This document shows, one piece after another, positions 23,300 through 34,397 of a stretch of DNA of 64,000 bases. The notes under the pieces were generated by a model. That model was not told where the DNA came from, did not search any database, and saw nothing but the letters and a program-made list of their open reading frames with translations. This stretch comes from Sipunculus nudus (taxonomy: Eukaryota > Annelida > Sipuncula > Golfingiida > Sipunculidae): positions 92,092,723 to 92,156,722 of the forward strand of contig CM049309.1 in NCBI GenBank assembly GCA_026874595.1, given 5' to 3'. The position numbers and the translations under genes are program-made. Every line of letters begins with the position of its first letter. Positions within the stretch are counted from its first letter, which is position 1.

Positions 23300-23912
23300 T
23301 GGATTGCTTTGTGCGATCGTTCAGTTATACTAACCACGTGTTCCTTGGGATGGTGTATGCGATCGTTCAGTCATACTAACCACGTGTTCCTTGGGATGGT
23401 GTGTGCGATCGTTCAGTCATACTAACCGCGTGTTTCTTGGGATGGTGTGTGCGGTCGTTCAGCCATACCAACCACGTATTCTATGGGATGGTCCGTGCGA
23501 TCCTTCAGTCATACATACCACGTGTTCCTTGAGATGGTGTGTGCGATCGTTCAGTTATACTAACCACGTGTTCCTTGGGATGGTGTGTGCGATCGTTCAG
23601 TCATACTAACCACGTGTTCCTTGGGATGGTTTGTGCCATCGTTCAGTTATACTAACCACGTGTTCCTTGGGATGGTGTGTGCGATCGTTCAGTCATACTA
23701 ACCACGTGTTCCTTAGGATGGTTTGTGCCATCGTTCAGTTATACTAACCACGTGTTCCTTGGGATGGTTTGTGCGATCGTTTAGTCATACTAACCGCGTG
23801 TTCCTTGGGATTGTTTGTGCGATCGTTTAGTCATACTAACCAGGTGTTCCTTCGGATGGTTTGTGCGATCGTTCAGTTATACTAACCACGTGTTCCTTTG
23901 GATGGTTTGTGC
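23300..23912. repeat. 46-bp minisatellite, about 13 copies, abutting a splice acceptor
   Basis: Units of 46 bp like GTGCGATCGTTCAGTCATAC followed by TAACCACGTGTTCCTTGGGA. Each unit contains GCGATCGT and the E-box CACGTG. The array ends only about 28 bp before the exon at 23941, so it reaches the zone where a branch point is expected. Confidence 0.96.
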
Positions 23913-23940
23913 AAGGCTTTACATTTTTCTGTGGTTTCAG

Positions 23941-24150
23941 AGTGTAAGACTCTGAGACGTCCGTACCAGGGGAGGATGGAGTGTCGCTATGACGACAAGG
24001 AGGAACTCAATAAATGCACCATAAGCTGTCCGGACGGCTACGGCTTCACGGGGCCCGTATTGGAGGAGTACACGTGTGGACCTAACACATCCTACCTGTG
24101 GCCACACGAATCTCCAGATAACCCAAGATGTACACTCCCTGCTTGCATGC
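23941..24150 (+). CDS. Exon: sushi domain 4, start of duplicated module B
   Basis: 70 codons, phase 1-1, acceptor ctgtggtttcag and donor GTGAGT. It begins CKTLRRPYQGRMEC, continues KCTISCPDGYGFTGP and YTCGPN, has a Trp (YLWPHE), and ends RCTLPAC. The C-x3-C followed by DGYGF is the sushi core. One N-glycosylation site (NTS). It has the same long gap between Cys 2 and Cys 3 as the sushi exon at 2898 and plays the same positional role before the unnamed domain. Confidence 0.85.
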
Positions 24151-24606
24151 GTGAGTATTACCTGTATACTCGCATTATATAATGTCATAAGCATAAATAG
24201 TGTAAAAATGTGTGTTTTATTTACCACTGTGTGCTGCAGTTGACTACAATTGACTGGATGATAAGTTTATAATAAAGCATAGGGTGTCATTTTGAACTGT
24301 TTTTAGGTATTTCTTCTAACTCGTGAGGGTGTGTGTGAGTGTCAAACACCGATTTGTATACAATAAAAGTATAGAATGTTCATCATATGGACTCAAGATG
24401 ACACAAATATCGTTGTGCCTGAAACATATTTTTTACTCATGATGTTACATTAAAGAATTGCTTAACATAGGAGATTCAGCTATCCCCCGGCATTTGCATC
24501 TTTTTTTTACAATTACATTTAACCGATATAATTCGTTCTTCTCATATTTTATTTCACTTTCTCATACCTTGTTTATTATTGTTATATTTTTTGAATTCAT
24601 CAACAG
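24151..24606 (+). other. Intron, no gene
   Basis: AT-rich unique sequence between sushi 4 and the unnamed domain copy B. Nothing recognised. Confidence 0.55.
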
Positions 24607-24894
24607 GGCTAGGCGATGCGTCCGAATCCCAGTACACCTTTACGACCAATTTCTCTGTTCCGTGCAATACCGGTGACCTCGAGTCTCACATACGTCATCA
24701 GGTCCGCAAGCGGGCGACGGAAATGACGCGACACCTCCACTGCCTTCGGCGAGGCACGTGCGAACTCAAGACTCCACTTGTGATTGGCTGCAGCAATCGA
24801 CGCAAACGCTCCATACACGCAAACAGTACTATGACTGAAAATGTTGGTGTACAAGTATCTCTGGTGTACCACAGGAATTACAACCGGGGATCGG
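24607..24894 (+). CDS. Exon: unnamed domain, first half, module B, with RRKR-S site
   Basis: 96 codons, phase 1-1, acceptor catcaacag and donor GTGAGT. Cysteines at 20, 46, 52 and 62 align with 21, 46 and 53 of the exon at 3580. NRRKRS at 64-69 is a consensus furin site (R-x-K-R before S) at the place where the other copy has its basic stretch. It is followed by a predicted strand, VGVQVSLVYH, equivalent to CIVSFKLTF. Two N-glycosylation sites (NFS, NST). I do not recognise the domain by name. The helix and second strand continue in the next exon, so an intron interrupts this copy but not the other. Confidence 0.85.
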
Positions 24895-25595
24895 GTGAGT
24901 GTTATATAGTTTAATAATAGTGGTCACCATGTGATTCGCGAAAAGTGAAAACTGCTTATGTCTGGGGACAGGCAGTTTGGGTATTCAATTTTAAAATTGA
25001 TAATAAAACTATAAGCATCATATCAATTCCTAGTTTAATGAAGGAACCATATAAAGATGAGGCACCCCGCTGGCAAAAGTCCCAGATAAGGGACATTTTG
25101 TAATGTCATACTACTGGACTAAAGCCGAACAGCATACCTAAATATAATTTTTACAAATATGACGTCATGATGATTACCATAGTGCCACAGATGCCCTGAG
25201 TAACCCACATGACTTGTGTCACCCCATTGCAACATAGTCCATATTAACTTGAGACTGGTGTCAAATCATGTAAGTATCTTATGGTTTACTACCTGTGCAT
25301 AGTATATTGTGGCCAAGCAGCTTATGGTCTTTCTAAGTTTCCATTTAATCAGAGCTTATCCTCTAAATGGCAGTTACATGTCTCGCCATGCCCTGGAACC
25401 CGCGTATGATCAAGAGCAGTCAGATGGTATGGTAGCGCCGCCTACTTCTTCGTGAAAACCTGATTTCACAGACTGATACGACTTGTTACGTTGAACGCAG
25501 TAACATTTTCTTTGTGGTAACGCTATCGTAATTATAATCATGTATTATGGACAATCTAACACGCAGTGCATTATAGGTTTTTATGACATTTGCAG
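24895..25595 (+). other. Intron within the unnamed domain, no gene
   Basis: 700 bp of unique sequence that splits module B's unnamed domain. The equivalent intron is absent from module A. Nothing else recognised. Confidence 0.6.
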
Positions 25596-25793
25596 CGTCA
25601 ACCCGTGAGGTGAAGGCCACTTCCCATGAAATCTCCCGCCTCGGCCAAGCCCTCATGGCCAGAGTGTCTTCTGGCGACATCTACCTCATTCTGGGCAATA
25701 AAAAGGTGGTCGTCGAGCGCAACAGGACAGACGCCAAGAGCGAGATTCTTTGTCCCAAGGGCATGAAGCAGGCATACAACAAGGAGTTCTGCG
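25596..25793 (+). CDS. Exon: unnamed domain, second half, module B
   Basis: 66 codons, phase 1-1, acceptor catttgcag and donor GTAGGT. It opens with an amphipathic helix (from STREVKATSHEISRLG to about ARV), then a strand (IYLILGNKKVVVE), and closes with C-x12-C (CPKGMKQAYNKEFC). This matches the end of the exon at 3580 both in predicted strand/helix order and in the exact Cys spacing. One N-glycosylation site (NRT). Confidence 0.85.
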
Positions 25794-26878
25794 GTAGGTG
25801 TACACAGCACAAAGGGCTTGGTTCTGCACCCGGTTGTAGGTACATGGGACGTTTTGTCACACTGAGCTTCACTATAGAACCCATAGCAAATAAAATGACA
25901 GACGACCCGTAATGTGGTGAAATAGTTGTTTTGACGGTGGTACCTTAATGACTCATCAGCGCCGTCTGGTATTCATTTGTTGAAACAAAATAAAACCTCC
26001 CAGATAATTCCCAAGAAATCCCTTACAAAAACAGATGGTGAAATTTGATCAGTGATAAACTTAAAACTGATACCAGCATACATTATAATTAATGTGAACA
26101 TGGACATTTTATTGCAGAACTGTTTCATGCATGAAAACGAGATGGTGTTGATGAGCAGTTCGGGTACCTCTGTAAATAAATATTATTACTGTTTAAAAGT
26201 AGCACAGTATAGTAATCGTATTTGAATTCCAGCCTAGTAGTGATAATTAGAATAAATATTTTAGAGATATTTTAGAGGCTTTTGGTCTACATTTCGATGT
26301 TGAATCTGTTGAAGGTTATTCAGATAAAAAGGAAATAGTTATGATGGTTAGCATTGTATCATTTACCTTTGCTGCGTTTGCATTGATTGTTAATAGTTTT
26401 GATCACGTTTGTAAACTTAATATACCAAGAGCCTTAATGAAATCATTAAATCAAGTCTCCAAAACAGTCACTTAGTGTGACTTTATTCAGGATTCTTGTT
26501 CTTTATTCCCGATTTACACTTGATTACTGATGATTGAAGGGCAGTAAATTTTAGAAATTTATTTAATAATTATAATATTTAATATATTTAATGTCAGCTC
26601 TAAATGCTACATTTAATAACCGTTGATTTTAAAGCAGTATCACTAGGTCCTTCTTATACATGTTGATTATCTGGAGGTTTTGTATTTAGTAATATGTTGG
26701 GAGCACGTAGATAGTCGAGTCATTAGAGTAACATTCAGGCGGGACTAGCACTTGGTGCCACGTAACGTTTACATCAGCCTTTCCCGTACTCATCACTTGC
26801 TTCCCGATGTACCACGCATGCTTACACCCGGATCGCAGTGCGTGTGCACGCTTTATACGTGGGTCTGGTTTCTTGCAG
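25794..26878 (+). other. Intron, no gene
   Basis: Unique AT-rich sequence. It ends with acceptor gtttcttgcag. Open frames that run into the next exon are read-through. Confidence 0.55.
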
Positions 26879-27037
26879 TGGCCTGCAGCCCGGGTACGAA
26901 GTTCGAAAACCGGCTACGAGACTGCAGTCTGTGCGAGGTGGGTAGCTTCCAGCCCGAAACCGGACAGTTGTCATGTGTGCCCTGTCCTCCCGGTCACACC
27001 ACGCTGGGCAGGGGCGCCACCTCGCGACAGGATTGTT
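26879..27037 (+). CDS. Exon: GCC2/GCC3 (ephrin-receptor-like) Cys repeat 2
   Basis: 53 codons, phase 1-1, acceptor tttcttgcag and donor GTAAGT. It reads ACSPGTKFENRLRDC, SLCEVGSFQPETGQLSC, VPCPPGHTTLGRGAT and SRQDC, the same C-x12-C, CxxCxxGxF, CxPCPxG layout as the exon at 5706. It closes module B and is the last disulfide-rich domain before the membrane. Confidence 0.92.
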
Positions 27038-27897
27038 GTAAGTCACGCGGCACGGTCATGCGCGGTGTTGGTGGCGTTGGCTGGACCTTGTGAGCTTACT
27101 TTGTTGCGGGTGGCGCTAAACTGGATTCGACCTTTCAGTGTTGTTCCCAGGTGGCGCTGTGTACAAAGCTTTTGGCCTCCAAACATTTCTTCCTGTGTAA
27201 CACGTCAGCTATGTTTCTTCAGATCTTTGCAAGTCCTTTGCTTCAAGTCTACTGACACTTAACATATTGTCCTACGTTCTGACATTGTCCACGCCCTGAC
27301 AGCTGGCTTGGGTGTAGTGTTGTACCACGGACAGGCTTTATTCAAAGTCTTCTGTCTAATCGGAATTCATTCTTTTGCTTGGAGTGTAGCTGCTCTTCAT
27401 ACTTTCTTTGCGTTCAGTGTCGTTGTTCAGACGCTCCTATCACCCAGAACACATGTCGCTTTTTGCTCTAACATAATGCACCCATTTGCCTGTCTAACGC
27501 TGAATCGGTGTCAATGCACGATTTTATATATTCACTGTGACTGAAAGATGATTATAAATGAAATCCCAAGTTGTATGGATTTTTCAAACGCCAGGCCGCC
27601 CAGTAAGAACGGAGTTGACTTGAGCATGTTTTTGGAAGTAATCTAATGAACTCTGCCATCTGCCGTGTCGTGTTATGTATATACCTGCTGCCTCTACTGT
27701 CCATAATTACCCGACGAAGATACATAAAGCTTCATCTGCTTGAGTAACTTCCTGAATCCTTCCAGACCACTCTGACTACCATTAAATTCTAATTAAGCTA
27801 AAAAAAATCCTTTGATGTTAGATTGATTGACATCCCTTAAAGAGAAACATGACTTTCACTATTAGTGTTGCATATTGTTTCTTTTGTGTAATTGCAG
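27038..27897 (+). other. Intron, no gene
   Basis: Unique sequence ending in acceptor gtgtaattgcag. No feature recognised. Confidence 0.55.
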
Positions 27898-27951
27898 ATT
27901 ATGCCGGAACGCTGCCTCCCGTGATATCTACGCAATTCTATGTTAATACAG
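27898..27951 (+). CDS. Exon: short juxtamembrane stalk
   Basis: 18 codons, phase 1-1, acceptor gtaattgcag and donor GTATGT. It reads YAGTLPPVISTQFYVNT, a Cys-free linker between the last Cys-rich repeat and the transmembrane exon. It is supported by canonical splice sites on both sides and by phase agreement with both neighbours, not by any domain. Confidence 0.7.
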
Positions 27952-29238
27952 GTATGTTTGTGTATTTATTTTAAGAAGCTACAGTCGGCTTAGCCTAAAC
28001 AGATACTGAATATTCGATCGTATTCTAGTATCGTGGCTTATTGTACAAAGCACTAATTAGCTGTAGCTAACGTAATCCCGGAGAGGTTACCAGCATGCGT
28101 GAAAGAAAGCCGCATCTCCATAGCATCGACTTAGACCCCATCTCATACATAATGCATCGGGTAAGCTGGCCAGCCAGCCATAGGTTTCTCTCGGGATGTT
28201 GGGAATAACAGTTGTAAGGAACCACAGCAAGAATATATGATGTTAGCAACAAGACAACCGAATGTGAAATAAAGAAAGCTATCAGAGGACTCTCCCCGAA
28301 TCCTGTTATGGTGACTCACCTTGTAACAGGTAATGAATCCGTCCATGTAGCTGACCTTGTAACAGGTAATGAACCCGGCAATGATACTCACTCGATCCAT
28401 GATAGTACGGAATTCCGCATCCAGATGTTAGCACCAGAGGCTACTCATTTTGATAAAATAAAAAAAAATATAGTCCCTATCTGTATCAGAATAAAATCTA
28501 TGCCTCAGTTCTTTCCACAAACTTGTATGGGGTTTACTTGAGAAAGAATGTGCATGCATGTGCACAGATAAATAGACTGACTTGAATACAAAACATCTTG
28601 TCTGAACTGTAATAACTTGGACTGAAGAACTATATATACTATGTAGTACTTTCAGTTTTCAATTTAAAGTGGTTAGATGCATTGACAGTTTTTGTCAGCT
28701 TTATCATGACCAAACCATCTAAGGCAATATTTTCAACATTTGGCACAATGCGTCATGAGTGTAATCTTGAGTAACAGAATGTTTGTAATTAAACCGTCCT
28801 TTAACTGTAAACAGCATGATATCGATTTTTACTTGATGTGCTTAGTTCTCTGGGAAGTGTCATTAACTGCCGGCTACTGATTGTCACTTGATGTGTAAAT
28901 ACACGGTAAAACTAACACACAGGTCACGTTGCTGAGACTTGTGAAATGTAACTCACGAAATTAGCCTGCTGGCTCTTAGGGGCTAAGCTGCTTTTGAACA
29001 AATTACGCAACATTGGGAATAGGGCCAGGACATGTCATCAAAATCCGTTGCTCAGTTGATCATGCCTTTCAGTCCATGTAACGTATACTTAACATGTATC
29101 TAAGCCAGAATGAAGAGGAAGGGTGGACAGTTTACAAACACCACCAAAAATATCTGTACCCTTCTAGATATAAACCACTGTGTGTTTATGGAAGAGCTAC
29201 AAGCAATCACAGTTGATGAGCGTGCACTCATTTTGCAG
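27952..29238 (+). other. Intron, no gene
   Basis: Unique AT-rich sequence. A short imperfect duplication at 28318-28378 repeats TTGTAACAGGTAATGAA. It ends in acceptor cattttgcag. Confidence 0.55.
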
Positions 29239-29338
29239 ATGATATACCGGTGCATTTAGTTGTCCCAATTGTGATGGGCTTGTGGCTGGTCCTTGTAGTC
29301 GTTGTGTTAGCCGCCGTCTGCTTCCGCTGTAGATCCAG
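29239..29338 (+). CDS. Exon: single transmembrane helix
   Basis: 100 nt entering in phase 1 and leaving in phase 2, acceptor attttgcag and donor GTGAGC. It reads DDIPVHLVVPIVMGLWLVLV, continues VVLAAVCF and ends with the basic RCRSR. The stretch of about 21 hydrophobic residues followed directly by Arg-rich sequence is a type I membrane anchor with a stop-transfer signal. Vertebrate SVEP1 is secreted, so a membrane-anchored form is notable. The exon is not divisible by three, unlike all earlier ones. Confidence 0.82.
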
Positions 29339-31007
29339 GTGAGCCGCGCAATTATTTCTCTCTCCTGCATGTCCTTCCGCGGCCCCACTTCCGGAAAAGC
29401 TTTACAATTGTGAGTTTTGAGCAAAAAATTTTAATAGTAAAATGTTCTTTTGCAATCCCGCAACCTTATAACAATAAAAAGGATTTTAAAATTTGCAATA
29501 CATATTTATCAAGGCTCATTATGTTTCTTTAAATGCCAATGCCAGACCGGAAGTGGATCTTTTGTCGTAAATATATAATATTCCAGCAGATATCACCTTT
29601 GCTTACTTTTCCCACGCTTCCCCAAGTCTGTACATAAATAGTGGCGTTTGCTTTCCTGATATTGTATATAAAGTTAACCATCTCCATTTACACTTCTCAG
29701 TGTGTATTGCCAGCACATGCAAATCATTCAAGCAATGTCAACTGAACACGCTGTACAGTTTCCAACCCTGAAGCCAATTTGACCCATCGGAGCACATTTT
29801 GCTGTTTCAAACTACTTTGGCTGTTTGAATATAGCTTTTGGACTTCCTTTTTTTAAGAAAATTTACGCAAACACGTATTAGAATATTAATTGAATGAAAA
29901 ATATTTGATAATTCCTCTAATATTAAAGGGACATAGCGGTCATAACAAACTATGTGATCGCCTCCCCTAATTAATGAAAATATGATATTAATAAAGCATT
30001 TGACTGTGCGGTTTCCCCAGAGAGAAAAACAAATAAGAAAATATCTGTCCATTAAGCTGTTCGAATTGATGGCTGGTTCCAGTTTTTATTCAGTTTTTCA
30101 ATAGAAAAGAGCGCAAGAGAGAAAGGTCATTTAGGAAGTCATCAATATCTAAATATATGAGAAAGCTAAGTGTATATCTGTGATCAGCTGAAATGACCAC
30201 GTGAAGTGTCGAGTACCCCGTCGCACCATGTCTTATGGTAGTCTATAAGACACGGCCAGGGCAATCAGTAATCACCCCGGTCAATACAACGTCATAGCCA
30301 TATCTGATATGATATCCCTTGATGTTATATTTCATAAATCTTTCAGTCAAACTTTCATACCATTTTAATTGCCCTGAAATTTCGGGTACTGGTCCACGTG
30401 TGTTCGTCAGACTGTTTCTTCGTGTAGAAACCCTGTGTACAGGCGCTTAGTATGTTTATGGTAAAAACAGTAGTCCAGGCACGTTATGAGCTTGGTATAT
30501 TAACGGTAACAATAAAAACCCGCACACGATATGACAGTCTTCTTAGCGATGTTTGGAAATGGCAAGATTATTATCTGCGAAACTGGAAGCAAAGTTTTCC
30601 AAAACAGCAAAAAAACATGTAATCGTTCTAACATGCACTCTTAATTAGATGCATGAATATCACATGACCAACTACAAGATACCTGATAGGGCGCGGTATT
30701 CTTTATGTAATAGATCGCATTTCGCAGATGAATCAGCCTTTTGTAGAATTATGTAACAATTGTTGATTGTCAAACTAGCTGTGTTTGGTATTAGCGTTTG
30801 TAAAAAGATATCGCATTTCGTTACTGAATCGGGCTACTGTAAATGTAACAATAATTGTTTAGCATAACCACTGCATGAAACGTGAAAACAATCTGTTAAA
30901 TCCGAAGTTATGCAAGGTATTCGAGATTCAGATATTTTCCTTGCAATTTAATAAGCCTTTCTGTCACCCGTGGGCAGAAAGTGGGGGTCTTTACTTGCGC
31001 TGTTTTT
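29339..31007 (+). other. Last intron, first part, no gene
   Basis: Unique AT-rich sequence at the start of a probable 7.1-kb intron. No exon recognised, though a short cytoplasmic exon could be missed. Confidence 0.5.
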
Positions 31008-32760
31008 TTAGCTCAGCTGACTGTAAGTCAACTGAGGTATGGGGATGGCGCTTTGTCCGTTGTCCGTCCGGCCGTCCGGGCGCCCGGCCGTCCGTTAGCA
31101 GGGCACAAATCATAACTGCTGGTCCTAGAAACTTATAAGTCAAAATCCAGGGAGGTAAATAAAAAAGCTTCTTGGAAACCTGAAATTAGGTCACTGCGAC
31201 CTATATTATTCGAGCTAAGGGGCTTGAAAGTTCCCCACCAGAATAATAAAAAAAATTGATACAAAACCTCCAATATCTTGATAATTAATGCATGGATTGT
31301 CATGAATCTTGACTGGAATATAGACCATGACTAGTTTTGTCAGTTCCCGAAAAGTGTTGACGCCACCCGTATTTATTTTAACGAATATTTTTGTATTTTT
31401 TTAACTATAAAATGACAACAATCATGTCAGTTTCTCAGCTGTGATTACAACTGGTGTTCCAAAACTTGTCCGTCTGTCTGTTTGTCTGTCTGTCTGTCCA
31501 TCCGTCCATCCACACAAATTTGTTTCCAGATGCTAACTCGAGGTTGGATTGACATATGGATTTCAAACTTGACTTACATATGGCCCACCACTAAAGCAAG
31601 AACATATATAATTTGGGGGTCACGAGGTCAAAGGTCAAGGTCACAGGACTCACTTAATTAAAAAAATTATGGCTGCATTTTAATCCAAGCTTTTCATCTC
31701 AAACTTTCAATCTTGCGCATTTAGCTGACTGCATCAATTAATTTGGGGTCACAAGGTCAAAGGTCAAGGTCACAGGGGCCTACTGTTCACGAATTACTTT
31801 CCAGATGATAACTCCAGTTTAGTTTGACATATAGGTTTCAAACTTAACTTATATATGGCTCACCACTAAAGTAAGAACCGTGTCAATTTTGGGGTCCAAC
31901 GGTCAAAGGTCAAGGTCACAGCACTCATTTCTTTCAAAAGAATGCATATGCAACTGAAGCCAAACTTTTCATCGCAAACCTTCCATCTTCAAGATGTTGC
32001 TAATCTGCCAATAGGGAAAGATTCTATTCAATTTTGGGGTCATGAGGTCACCGTACCCAGTTATTTAGAAAGATTGTGGATGCATTTTAAGCCAAACTTT
32101 TCATCCCAAACCTTCCATCTTGCACATATAGCTGAGCTGCCAATAGGGGAAGAAGCTGATTGATTTGGGGGTTACAAAATCAAAGGTCATGGTCAAAGGG
32201 GCCCATCTGTCCACATATATTATTCTGGATGATAAATCCAGTTTGGATTGACACATTGATTTCAATTTTGACTTATATATGACCCACCAATAATGTAAGA
32301 ACCCTTTTGATTTTTGGATCATAAGGCCAAAGGTCAAGGTCACAGGACCCACTTCTTTAAAAAATTTGTTTATGTATTTTTATCCAAACTTTCTGTCCCA
32401 AACCTTCCATCTTCCAGGTGTTGCTCTTGGGTCATGAGATCAAAGGTCTAGGTCATAGGACCCACTACTTTAGAAAGATTGTGGATGCATTATAAGCCAA
32501 ACTTTTCATCTCAATCCTTCCATCATTGACATGTGGTGCATCTGTCAATAGGGGAAGGTTCCTTTTGATAATGGGGTCACTAGCTCAAAGGTTAAGTTCA
32601 CAGGGCCCATCAATTCACAAATTATTTTATGGATAATAACTCCAGTTAGGGTAGACAGGTTGGCTTCAAACTGATCACAGGACCAATATTTTGGTAAACC
32701 TCATAAACATATATCCTTATAGACAAATGCAGCTGAGCGTCGAGACCCACGGGTCCCTAG
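31008..32760 (+). mobile_element. Dispersed element, AGCTCAGCTGAC family, copy with complete ends
   Basis: Begins TTAGCTCAGCTGACTGTAAG and TTTGTCCGTTGTCCGTCCGG. It ends GCAGCTGAGCGTC, hairpin GACCCACGGGTC (32744-32755), then CTAG before a T run. The interior consists of ~145-bp segments, each with a GGTCAAAGGTCAAGGTCACA core and a segment like GATAACTCCAGTTTGGATTG. No protein coding is visible. It is about 260 bp shorter than the copy at 52319 once that copy's insertion is removed. Hairpin plus CTAG end and T-rich target suggest a Helitron/Helentron-like non-autonomous element; this class assignment is inference. Confidence 0.8.
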
Positions 32761-33074
32761 TTTTTTTTTATTTTATTTTTTTTTATTTTTACTTTAATTC
32801 ATCAAAGGTCGCTCCGATACACAACCTTCATAGGCTACATTTCCTGGACTCTTTCCAAAATTTCAATGCCAGTCTTTCTAGCTTACACATAAAGGACACC
32901 TGCCAACAGGGACACATTTCTATCAAGGTTCATATCTTAGGTTCACAAGTTCAAAAGTCAAGGTCATAGGAGCGGTCTGTCCACAAATTCATTTCCAGGT
33001 GATAACTCCAGTTTGGATTCACAAACGATTTCAAACTTGACTTTTACGGGACCCAATATTAAAACAAACATTTT
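32761..33074 (+). mobile_element. Fragment of the same dispersed family
   Basis: After a T/A-rich run (32761-32798) the sequence again resembles the element interior (GTTCACAAGTTCAAAAGTCA, GATAACTCCAGTTTGGATTC) up to the start of the next copy. It is probably a decayed partial copy. Confidence 0.6.
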
Positions 33075-33660
33075 TTAGCTCAGCTGACTTTCAGTCATGC
33101 TGGGCTTGAGTGATGGGTAATTGTCCGTCGTCCTTCTGTCCGGGCCCTCTAGCCGTCCGTCCATCTGGCTGTCCAGGGCACAAAACGTAACCGCTGGACT
33201 TAGAATCTTCTTTCTTGACATCAAGGGAGGTCCATGCAAAATCTCTTTGGAAACCTGAAATTAGGTCTTTGTTACCCATATCCTCCGAGCTATGGGGCTC
33301 AGAAGAACCCCCAAGATAAATTGAAAATTTGAAACAAAAGCTCCAGGTTCAGAAAAACTAATGCATTGATCACCGTGATTGTTTGCATGTTTATTGATCA
33401 TGGAGAGTTTCATCAGTTCCTGTAGAATAGTGGCGATACCTGGATTTTTTTTTCGAATTTTATCACATTTTTTCTCCCTTTTTGATACCTTTGAAGATGC
33501 GGTCGTCCTTTAACAGGTCACAGATCGTAACCGTTCGACTTCTAATCTTCTAACTTGACATCCTGGGGGTCCATGAAAAGTTCTCTTTAGAAACCAGAAA
33601 TTAGGTCTTTGTTACCCATATTTCCCGAGCTAAATACTGTTTTTGGTCAGTTTCCACTGT
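33075..33660 (+). mobile_element. Truncated copy of the dispersed family with internal duplication
   Basis: Starts TTAGCTCAGCTGACTTTCAG with the TTGTCCGTCGTCCTTCTGTC head. The segment from the CGTAACCGCTGGACTTAG region to CCCATATCCTCCGAGCTA is repeated at about 33500-33635 in a diverged form. The 3' hairpin end is not seen, so the right boundary is approximate. Confidence 0.65.
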
Positions 33661-34397
33661 CTCTGCATGTAATCAGGTCTTTTATTTTATTTTTCCAAGC
33701 TTCACTCAGCCTACACAAGAAGTCTATGGGCCTCTAGCGGAGCCCTTCTTGACCTGTCAGTATTCATTAAGTTAAGTATCTCTGTGCCTTATATTTTATC
33801 CGTGTGTATAAAATATAAGGATTTAAGCACACGTGCTCGACTCTGGTGGCTCCATTAAGCTGGTGATATATTTCATCATAATTATGCCACCAAGTACTGC
33901 CATCATGCAAACAACGTCTACAAAACATTTTTTTCCTTGACCCTGTCGCTTCAGTCAACATGTGGTGACAAAAACAGAGAGTCTGTTAATTGTTCATCGC
34001 GAGGTATGGTGTTGGTTTTCTTCTAAATAATTGTTTGAGCACCTGGGTCAGTCACTGAAAGGTGACCTTTCAAAATAAACGGATGGTGTAAATAAATATC
34101 TCCAAAAACCTTGGTGAATAGGCCTACGTGTGGAATTTTTATACATTCTTCGAATATTTAGACTTCATTTGAGACAAAACTGTCTAATTCAATGAGTAAG
34201 CATATTGTGTTTTGGAGTCAAGTCAAGATGGTTCATTCTGCATGATTAAAATATATTTTATACAGAAATAGCCATTCTTTTTAGAGACGTCATCTCTGAG
34301 GACGATTTACCTGGATAAAGATATATTAATTGTGACAGTAACAATCTTCAAGTGGATAGAAACAACGTTCTTAAGACATTGTTTGATTTTTCTTCTT
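33661..34397 (+). other. Intron sequence between element copies
   Basis: Unique AT-rich sequence. A minus-strand open frame at 33767-33961 has no recognised domain. Confidence 0.5.
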
